Under the pieces are notes generated by a model. That model was not told where the DNA came from, did not search any database, and worked only from the letters and a program-made list of their open reading frames with translations. Made by a program: the position numbers and the translations under genes. Below are positions 55,591 through 64,000 of a stretch of DNA of 64,000 bases, in pieces. Each line of letters opens with the position of its first letter. The stretch's first letter is position 1. The stretch lies in the NCBI GenBank assembly GCA_013397435.1, contig VZRG01000454.1, forward strand, positions 62,001 to 126,000. Direction: 5' to 3'. The stretch comes from Erythrocercus mccallii (lineage: Eukaryota > Chordata > Aves > Passeriformes > Dicruridae).

Positions 55591-58500
55591 CTAAACAAAA
55601 CATAACACAGTGGCTTATAAACAAAGCTTTTCTTATATATATATGTATTATACATATATATAGCAAAGAGCTCCCACAAGTATAAACAATATTACCCCCG
55701 TATTTGTACACAGCTTCTTATTATTGTACTTATTTTGTTAAAATGAAGAATAGCATTGGGCTAATATTAGATAATTTAACTATATAACCACTTTAGTTCT
55801 ATATATAAATAAAAATTAAAATATTAACAAGCATAAAAATAAGGAGGCATAGTAATATAAACACTTAAAAGTTCTGAGATTCACAGAACACTACTGGGTA
55901 AGATTTAAATAATCTCAGAAAAATGACCACAGTTCAGCAAAGACAATGATGTAGTCATGAGGAGAGACATGAGAAATGGCAAAGTCAGTTTCGTGTCACT
56001 TGAAAGATATAGACCTACAGATTTCCCAAATCTTTGTGTATGTGTGTGTTCAAACACTCATCAGCACAAAGGGAATGCGAACAGATACATGGGTAAAGAG
56101 AGAACTGTGTTAACCACTGTACCACCAGCTCACTTCAGACAGTTAGAAAAAATAGTGTAAGAATGATTCTATTCTGTAAGAACAATTATTTCTGTGTTCA
56201 TCTATCCAGTATTTGACAGCCAACCTTAGGAGTTTACAGATCAAGCCATCTCAGATAGTTGTGGGTATAACAGTATGGAATATACCAGAAAATATGGGGA
56301 ATGTGATGCACAAAAGATGCCAATCAATCAGTTCATAAAGAGAAACAGAATCAGAATTAGAATTAGTAAGCAAATCTTTATATGATGCTTAAATAGCAGC
56401 AGAAACTTTAAAGAAATTAAAAATTATTTTGAAAACCAGCTTTATGCAAACTCTGTTAATTGTTGCTTATTGGATACAAATATGAATTAAAAAATATGCA
56501 GAATAAACCATTTTTTGTTTTGAATTCAGATTATGGGAAAATAATGACTAGATTCAGAAAATACTTACCTATACAATTTCTTCACTGTGTCTCTTCGTAT
56601 CCTTTTGGGAGGAGTGGGAGTGTCAGATATATCTGACATTATAGGCTGAAGTAATGATTCAGCACCTTTATCTGATAAAGCAGGAGTCATACCTATGAAA
56701 AAGTTACAAGTAAGATCCAATAACGGAAAAATTAAAACTGCTGGTTATAAAGGGCCCTACAACAATAGTTAAACTTTTGAAGTAAGACTTTAGAAATGTC
56801 ATAAATTTTATGGTTACCTTATATCTGAAACAGAGTTCAAAGATGACAGTTAAAACTATTTGCTTTATTTATAACTGTCACAGAGTAAATGTTGATTTTT
56901 TAAATATTATTTGATATTGACATAAAAAAATTTTGTAACTCAGATAGACAATCCTTGCAGACTTTGGGGTGTTTCTTTTTATAGCACAATGTTTTGATTG
57001 TGTTTCCTTAGTAAAAGCAATTCAGCTCTTTACTCCACAGTCATTTCAAAAAACCTGCCAATGTTCTGTAGCACAGGGCCAGCCACACTAATAGTTATAT
57101 AATCTCTTATTAGTGAGATCATAGTTTCATGTTCACAAGACACGGACTGACCACGTTCTTATCTGAACACAATACAGGACAGTGCTGCTCTAGGCAATAT
57201 CCACACCATCATAATACTGCATACAGTTTTTCTGTTCTTTCCTTAAAATGTGACATCTCTAAGCTATTAGTTAATGTTCACAATTTTCATTCATAATTTG
57301 AACTCCTTAGTTTGTATGAGCAGAATACATCTGGTTGAAGTTAACTGTCCTCCTCCTATAGGACACCAAAATTGTAATACAATAACCTACCCAATTTTTG
57401 TTTTACTAGCTTGAGGCTTTTCTCTTGTTCAGCAAGTTCCTGTTTTTTCTTTTGCATTTCTGGAGTGTTCAGTGACTGCAAATGTAAATCAAGGTCCTTA
57501 TTTACATTATCAAGTTTAATCACTGCTGCACGGTATTGCTGAAGAAGATCTAATTGAGGAATAAAAGGATAAGCCATGAAACAATAAGTAAATGAACATT
57601 TTGATTTAGAATGCTACCCATACAACCTAGGCAATGTATAATACACAGGAAAACATATCTTTCAAAAACACTACTTAAAAAAAATCCAAACTTGTAGTGG
57701 ATTGGTGGCTGTTCTTAAAATGACTGATTAAAAAAAAATCATATCCTATATTTTAACTCCTCTTTTCAAGTCCATATCTTAGATGACAGTGAAGTACCCA
57801 CAAGCTCTGAAAATGATGTGAGAAATTGGTATCACTGTACACATCTTGTTGCCTGTGCGCTCCAAGTGAAATTCTCTACCTCTGGTAACATTAAGTGCTT
57901 GTAGCATGTTGTGTTTTCAGTGCTACAAAGCAGAAGCTTGTATTACTGACTTGAATTGTATTCCACCTTGTGGACCAAGTGAACATTTACTTCATTTCAC
58001 TCCATCCCACTACGGAAATCTAATCAAGTAGACTCAGATAAACAAAGGTGTATTTTGTTGACAATCGTTTTTCCTCTTTAAACATACGTGACAAAAGTTT
58101 TTTCCACATCCAGGCATTGAATAAATATGTCAAGTAATAAAGGAAAGGCTCAAGCACATTAGCCTGGATTCATTCATTTTAGTTTGAGGTATGAGGTATC
58201 TTGCACAAAGCTTAACTAAACACTAAATGAACTTAGGTTTGCCATGTGGTGAAAGCTCTCACACAGAGAGCTGCTGCAAAGTCACAAAAGGCACTGCAAA
58301 CTCTTAGTACAACTTATTTTACAAGTACCTTGCCAGTGTAATAACACATTAAGCAACTTTTATCCTACGAACATTGAAAAAGAGCATGTCAGAACTAATG
58401 CTAAGTGTAAAATTAAGTTCAAAACAAGCCCTGTATAAGTCCTGTCCTTTAAATGGAATTTTACTGTGATTTTCCTTTAAATGTCTAGTATCTAAGTGAA

Positions 58501-61500
58501 ATTAAAACCTACCCATTTCTTATATTGTGATTACTCCAGTACTAAATTATAGAAAATTCCAATTTAATTTGTACTGGGTAATAATTGAATTCACCAATTG
58601 AAAACATGATGATAGACAAAGTGTGCTTAACCCAGTGTATTTTAGTCTGTGACTGATATGCCTACTGTGTTTTTCCTACACGTAATATATTTTCTACTAA
58701 AATGCTGAGGAAAGATCTTTTTAGTCCTTATTTTTTCTCCCTACTCAATTGGTCAGTGCTAAGTAGTTTGCTCGTATATATGGCTACTTTAACAGGTACA
58801 TGTGTTCTCTCCCACACCTCTCCATTGCACTGTCATGGATAAACTGTCAGAGATAAACTTCATGTTCTTTCTTTTTAAAATTATTTTAAAATTATCTTGT
58901 TTGTAAGTAAGACTTTTCAGCATTTTACCCATCAGTCAGGTCAGTTGTTACATGTCAGAAACTGCATCTTCTAACTTAATTTCTAACCTTTATTCTGAAA
59001 TGAAAAATCCAAGCACATAAAGAAATGGAAGTGATCCCACAGGAAATGGGGTAGCTTATGAGATATTCTCTCTTGAGAACACTGAGGAATTTTTCTACCA
59101 CTGTTTCATAGGCCTCACTTGCACATAAGAAATTCTAAATTGGTAATGGTGTTTCCAGAGTAGAAAGATCTAAAACTTGTTTTTCAGTGATGCTGGAATT
59201 CAATCAGCTCAAGCTTCTCATGCCAGCTGTTTGAATGATTATTACTGTTTACACTCCTTCTTTAATAAGACTAAGAATAAAGGGGATTATCTCATTATTA
59301 TTATTTTTTATTTCAGGAAATGTAATAGCTATAAGCTTTTAAGAAAAGGCAAATTTATAAACAGAACACTGTACAGATTCTACTTAAAATAACTTTATGG
59401 TAAAATGACATTTTCCTTTCTGTATTACATCAGAGAATTAAAAACATAGAAATGCAATATAATTTTGTAAGTTTTGTATTTTTATGATTTCATTAACCCA
59501 CCTATCTGTGCAGAGAAAGTAGAGTAAACTTTTGGCATTGGTGCTCCAAATACCATTCCTCTGAGTTTGTCCATTGGAGGAGCTTTATTCTGCAGGCCTC
59601 CAAATTTTCCATTGCTGCGAATTCTGTCTCCTTCCCTAGTCAGCAAAGTAGGGCAGTGTGTAATTTTTACAACCTGCACAGGTATAAAAATTGATAATTA
59701 ACTGGTAACTCCACAGAAAATCTAAATTTTCAGCAATGCTGTTGTGAACCTTTGTATTTTTCAACTGCAATGCAACTTTGTTCCCAAAAGAAAATGTATT
59801 TTATGAAATTATGTCATGACTTCGCTTTCAAGCAATAGAACGCATATATTAAAATTAAGATGTATTGTCAATAATTATGAAGACCAATGTTTTGGTTTTG
59901 TGTTCTCACATTTTACCAGAACTTTGAAAGCAGAATTTAGATCTATACCTGGAAAAAACTGATTATCAACATATATTAGGAAGCAGTGGCAATCACTAGA
60001 GTTCTATATTCTTTTGCTCAGTCATTATTTTGATTTAGCAAACTCGTAAGGAAAGGGAAAGTGCCAGTGTCAGGACTTCCTCAAGGACTCTTGCCTGCTA
60101 AAACATGTACCATTAAACCTATATAGAAATGGGTCCAAAGAGATCTAGGAAGTTTCACATCAAGTTTTTAGCAGACCTGAAATTTCATCATGTGCCTTAG
60201 ACTCCTATGTTTTATTACACATAGAGTGACTAGGCAAGTACAGAAGAACTTGTGTACACTAACAGCAAAACTGAAGATGCTTATTTATCTTTGGAAACAT
60301 GGTCCCATGCGCCATGGCAACATTCACATAATGGAATTTGTTATATTGAAGTAATTTTGTCAGTGCCAATAATAGAGATTTCATTCACTGTTAAGTGCTT
60401 TGAGACCCATAGACAGTAAGCACACTTACAGCTAACACAGCATTAAACTTGGCAATTACTCTAAGTTTTTAATGTATTAAAAATGTAGCTCTGCAATATA
60501 TCTGTATCAAAAAAATGAAAGGAAAAATGAAACATACCTCTTTTCTGTAGTGGTTGGCAGCATCCAAGTTATCTATAATGATAGTATCACCCAAGAGCAT
60601 ACCAAACACTGAAAAATAGAAATTTTTGAGCTATGAAATTTCTCCAGAGCAAAATAACTTGAGTTTTGAAAAGTCAGTTCTGAGGCATCATTATTACATC
60701 TTCTAAGATAAGTGCAAGGGAAATAGCATGTAAATAATTTTTGTTTCAACAAAATTCTCTTGAGGTTTAGATAGATATGCAATCCTCAGCTTTCATCAGA
60801 GAATTTATAAAGAAAAAAAATTAGTACATTTAACTGCCTTTTGGCACAACAGAGTGTTATTTGCCAATAAAATATGCTCTTGACGTTTATCAAGACACCT
60901 ATAAGAAAAGCTCAAGTTTCATGAAATTATATAAATGATAACTTTTAAAAAATCTTCCTGGAATGTTGAATTTTGTTCTCAGTTTCTCAATACGTTTCTT
61001 CATATTCAATGGTTTATTAAAGAAAAAAACATTTACAGGCCAATGATCCAACTGAGCGTAAGACTCTCCTGCTAATAAGTCTGTTCCATACAAAATCTAA
61101 CAATGTAGTCATGCATGAGATATGTCAAGCAATGAGGTTTTTCAATTCCCCCAAGGGGCACGAAGAAGAATTTATAGTTAAAAATCTGTCAATATCTAAC
61201 TTTCTGAAAATGCACAGGACTAAAAATTGTCCTTTATTAACAGTAAAGAGGAATACTTCAATAGTGGGAAGTCATGAAAAAAATGCAAAACTTACTGAAG
61301 TAACTACAGACTCCAACTCTCCATATAAAGGAGCAGATCTACTTAATTAAAAAAAAAAAAAAGTGTAAGAAAAGGTAGGGATTGCTACATTGCTAGAAAA
61401 AGCAAGAGGATGATCGTTTCCTAAACTGAAATCTACATAAAATTTGAAAGATTTCTTACAACTATTAAACCGTTTAACATACATAAGCATAACATACACA

Positions 61501-63362
61501 GTCATGTACAGTTCAGTCTGCATGTACTTATATCTATGCATTACACATTTTTGAGTGGAACAGAACTGGAAACAAAGCCTAACAAAATGTGTAACTTCTG
61601 CAATATGAGATTATAAAATTAATCTTGTGGTGGTCAGTTCTTGCTTTAAAGAGCTTGGGAATAAGGTAATACTGCAGGAATTTAAAAAGAGAAAAAGACT
61701 GCCATACATCTAAGTAAAGAAAATGAAACTAAGACAACAAGTAGAAGAAAGTGGTCACTGTTGAAATTTTCACAACTTTTGTTTAAAAACAATTAATGCT
61801 AATGCCCTCTTATTTTTACCAACAGGACTCAGGAGGAATGTACACTGGTATTTCCAAACATATCAATGGAGATGACTGAATAGATTATAATTTGTGATGT
61901 GCCTATATTTCATTTTTTAGAAGAAAGAAGTTATTAACGATTTCTTTCTTATCATTTACCTGTTTGACAATGCTCTATGTTATCTGGAAATGTTAGCAGA
62001 TCTCTGGCAAATACAGGATTTCCAATAGGTCTGAAGAAGGTTCTTCCATTTCTCAAGTGAGGTAAAGGTCTGGTTAAAGAAAGGGGAGAGTGAGGGAGAA
62101 GAAAGGAAGAAAGCAATTTGTCCTTATTCTAGTCAGGAACGTCCAACTGAATTGAATGCATCTTAAAACTTCCACATTAGGTAAATGATCCCACCATTAT
62201 CTGAAATTCCAGCTATATTAAAGATGTTTTAGTGAAACACTGATTTGTTATGTGCCATTATCTCCAACAAATTCATATAACTAATTTATGGACAACTTTT
62301 AAAGCACTGTATGATGAAAATTGAGAATTTGAACATTATAAATACATTCATATATCAGATCTTTTCTAAAGGGCATTCTTATTATATTAGCAGTCATTTT
62401 CATAAGCAAATTATTTTCAGGAGCAGAAATGCTGTATTTTTTATTTTTCAGGCAACTGAAATAGCAAAATTAATTTCTATTACTACAGATGACTTTAGGA
62501 ATGTATTCTGAAACTGGATTTTTGAAAGTTATAATCTGATTGGAAGCACTATAATTATTTTAAATAAATTCTTGTTCTAGAAAACATGTAGACATGAAGA
62601 AAAAAAAGACTTCATTCTTTAATAGAAACATCTTATTAAATAAAGAACATCACAAAGCAGTTAAAGACATAAAGCTGAGATTTCAGCTAACACTTCAAGT
62701 GACATTACTATTGCTATAATAATGAACCAGAAATTTTATACTTCAAATCTTTAATTGAAGTTTAAGTCAAATTAGACAAGAAAAAAGAGTTAAAGAAGTA
62801 TGTAATACAAATGCAGAACTTTCACTGTTTTTTCTCTACCTGCTCCAATCTGGAAGTGTCTTCTTGTAAATAGAATCAAGGGGTAACACTTGCTGTCGAC
62901 CTTGAGTTTCATCGAAGATGGAACGAGCAGCTTCCGTGGTCAGCGTGACTACACAGTCCATGTCACTTGCCAGGTGCCAAGAGATAACTTTTGCTGCTTC
63001 GTTATCCTCGATTTGAGCTAAATGTGCAATCTGTACCACAGAAGTTACAACAATCAAAACAGAAACCAAGACCACGTCCCCTTTTCATAGTAATTACAAT
63101 AATCCTGCAACTTCAGACAGACATTTAATTCCCCGGATGATGGCTCTGTTAGAAGAGCTGGTCATTGGATAATTTTTCATCACTACAGCTTTCTGGAACC
63201 AACAGAACCCTTTAGAAGGCTCCCTGTCAGAAAACTCACCTTGCCTAGAATATTCTGGTTGCCTTTTGGATAGTTTGGGAGAGTACAAGTTCTCCTTGGC
63301 TGCTTCATTACTCCTTCTTGTTCCAACATCTTTTGTTTTAGAAGAGAATCCACATACTGAAG
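55488..63362 (-). CDS. SMCHD1: SMCHD1, 3' part (last 8 coding exons, hinge domain and C-terminus; 5'-partial)
   Basis: Non-canonical SMC-family chromatin protein. Mammalian SMCHD1 has an N-terminal GHKL ATPase and a C-terminal SMC hinge that dimerises and binds nucleic acid. It silences the inactive X, imprinted clusters and repeat arrays. Joining 63362-63240, 63030-62840, 62069-61960, 60608-60538, 59673-59502, 57549-57391, 56692-56569 and 55590-55488 gives 1053 nt, 350 residues plus stop, phase-consistent throughout. Diagnostic pieces are IAHLAQIEDNEAAKVISWHL, LPLDSIYKKTLPDWSR, LLTFPDNIEHC, GDTIIIDNLDAANHYRKE, SNGKFGGLQNKAPPMDKLRG and LLQQYRAAVIKLDNVNKDL. The ATPase part lies beyond position 64000. 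A basic PPKRIRRD segment may be a nuclear signal. The gene lies upstream of EMILIN2 in the same orientation, as in human. Confidence 0.95.
55591..56568 (-). other. SMCHD1: SMCHD1 last intron
   Basis: A 978-nt AT-rich intron. It contains a perfect 12-bp AT-rich inverted repeat at 55636-55662, about 45 nt from the 3' splice site. Nothing else is recognised. Confidence 0.8.
56569..56692 (-). CDS. SMCHD1: SMCHD1 penultimate coding exon
   Basis: A 124-nt exon with acceptor TTTTTCATAG and donor GTAAGT. It begins MTPALSDKGAESLLQP and contains TPTPPKRIRRD, a Pro-flanked basic cluster that is a likely nuclear localisation signal. Phases 1 in and 2 out. Confidence 0.93.
56693..57390 (-). other. SMCHD1: SMCHD1 intron between 3rd-last and 2nd-last exons
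   Basis: A 698-nt AT-rich intron with no recognisable repeats. Confidence 0.8.
57391..57549 (-). CDS. SMCHD1: SMCHD1 exon (3rd from 3' end), post-hinge coiled coil
   Basis: A 159-nt exon encoding LLQQYRAAVIKLDNVNKDLD and TPEMQKKKQELAEQEKSLKL. It is rich in Lys, Glu and Leu, as expected for a short coiled coil after the hinge. The acceptor is CTCAATTAG and the donor is GTAGGT. Confidence 0.94.
57550..59501 (-). other. SMCHD1: SMCHD1 intron between 4th-last and 3rd-last exons
   Basis: A 1952-nt AT-rich intron. I see no repeat or additional exon in it. Confidence 0.8.
59502..59673 (-). CDS. SMCHD1: SMCHD1 exon (4th from 3' end), hinge
   Basis: A 172-nt exon starting at VVKITHCPTLLTREGDRIRS and continuing NGKFGGLQNKAPPMDKLRG and MVFGAPMPK. 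The acceptor is CCTGTGCAG and the donor is GTGGGT, the weakest donor among these exons. The end of the exon (VYSTFSAQI) is less conserved than the rest. Confidence 0.95.
60538..60608 (-). CDS. SMCHD1: SMCHD1 exon (5th from 3' end), hinge
   Basis: A 71-nt exon with acceptor TATTTTTCAG and donor GTATGT. It encodes FGMLLGDTIIIDNLDAANHY then RKE. It carries the conserved glycine-containing segment of the hinge. Phases 1 to 0 fit on both sides. Confidence 0.94.
61960..62069 (-). CDS. SMCHD1: SMCHD1 exon (6th from 3' end), hinge
   Basis: A 110-nt exon with acceptor TTAACCAG and donor GTAAAT. It encodes PLPHLRNGRTFFRPIGNPVF and then ARDLLTFPDNIEHCQT, hinge sequence. It is too short for a long open frame but both phases fit the neighbouring exons. 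Confidence 0.93.
62840..63030 (-). CDS. SMCHD1: SMCHD1 exon (7th from 3' end), hinge
   Basis: A 191-nt exon entering in phase 0 and leaving in phase 2. It encodes IAHLAQIEDNEAAKVISWHL, DMDCVVTLTTEAAR and QQVLPLDSIYKKTLPDWS. This is highly conserved SMCHD1 hinge sequence. The acceptor is GTGGTACAG and the donor is GTAGAG. Confidence 0.96.
63240..63362 (-). CDS. SMCHD1: SMCHD1 exon (8th from 3' end)
   Basis: A 41-codon exon, phase 0 on both sides, with acceptor TTTTCATTCTCAG and donor GTGAGT. It encodes LQYVDSLLKQKMLEQEG and ends NQNILGK. A second AG lies 6 nt inside the exon, so a two-codon-shorter start is possible. This is the start of the hinge region or the linker just before it. Confidence 0.85.
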
Positions 63363-64000
63363 CTGAGAATGAAAATTTAAAATCAGCAAGCATGTACCAT
63401 TGGACTGAGCAGCAGAAGTAGTTGTCTGTCATCAATTAACTTTCTAACAATAAGAATTCAATAATCTGAAACAGACTTTTAATGTGCAAGAGACCACTGT
63501 GCACAATCCCAGAGAAGAGCAAAGGGAAAGCTCACTTGTGACCAAACTTTTAATTACTCCTTTTTTTCTTTTTTAATTTTTAAGGATTTCAAGGAGCATT
63601 TCACAAAGAACTATCAGTGCTTGACTAGAAATAAAAGTGAAGAAAGTTTAAACCAGCAGGAAGAGACAATCATGAATGTACAAAAAGAAACCATTTCAGA
63701 AGGAGACTATGTCCAAGCTTGAAAAATTTAGCCAGCAGGGGAAACTTCAGTACTGTGACTGCAATTTAATTCCACTGATTTGTGATTAATGACTGTAACT
63801 TGGTCTTATTTGATCTAAAGATAATTGTTTACATAGGTGGGGTTTTTTTTCCCTAAATGTTAGTAGTTTGAAAACGTTTAAAGAGTTTCTTTAAAATATA
63901 ATCGGATCTTTAAGGGAAATTAGTAATGGGGTACATTGCCCCAATTTATTTTTACATGAACTTTGGTGGTAACATATGCAATTTTCTGACTCTCTGAAAA
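63363..64000 (-). other. SMCHD1: SMCHD1 intron running to the window edge
   Basis: AT-rich sequence upstream of the first SMCHD1 exon in view. No further exon with plausible splice sites is seen up to the window end, so the rest of the gene must lie beyond position 64000. Confidence 0.7.

Larger units (their letters stand above)
59674..62839 (-). other. SMCHD1: Three SMCHD1 introns
   Basis: Introns at 59674-60537, 60609-61959 and 62070-62839, interrupted by the two short hinge exons annotated here. All are AT-rich. Short frames within them have no recognisable content. Confidence 0.8.

Overview
This is a vertebrate nuclear DNA window. It has small exons with consensus GT/AG junctions spread over tens of kilobases, one sharp CpG island, and several decayed CR1-type LINE fragments. 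The CR1 3' ends look like the avian forms (one is close to those common in songbirds), so the source is most probably a bird. I cannot name the species.

Two genes are supported, both on the minus strand. (1) Positions 5658-37259 hold a complete EMILIN2 gene (elastin microfibril interfacer 2). Eight coding exons join in phase to an open frame of 1068 residues: signal peptide, seven-cysteine EMI domain, long coiled-coil region in one 1932-nt exon, proline-rich and short collagen-like segment, and C-terminal C1q domain. (2) Positions 55488-63362 hold the last eight coding exons (350 residues plus stop) of SMCHD1, covering the hinge domain and the C-terminal tail. Its 5' part lies beyond position 64000. 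The order SMCHD1 then EMILIN2, head to tail, matches the human chromosome 18 arrangement.

Layout by region. 1-5657: no coding exon seen; it should contain the EMILIN2 3' UTR and, by analogy with human synteny, perhaps the 3' UTR of a convergent LPIN2 gene; one CR1 3' end lies at 532-661. 5658-37259: EMILIN2 with introns holding two more clear CR1 pieces, a weaker CR1 remnant, a long GATA microsatellite and a CT repeat. 36480-37780: CpG island covering exons 1-2 and the promoter. 37780-55200: about 17.5 kb of AT-rich intergenic DNA with no supported gene, but with a 70-bp tandem duplication upstream of EMILIN2 and a G12 run. 55200-64000: 3' part of SMCHD1.

The two genes are not known to act together. 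SMCHD1 is a nuclear chromatin-silencing ATPase and EMILIN2 is a secreted matrix glycoprotein. I found no tRNA, rRNA, CRISPR array or prokaryote-like operon, and no convincing new biological system. The points most worth checking are the SMCHD1 C-terminal exon, the all-phase-1 middle of EMILIN2, and a possible intronic truncation of EMILIN2.
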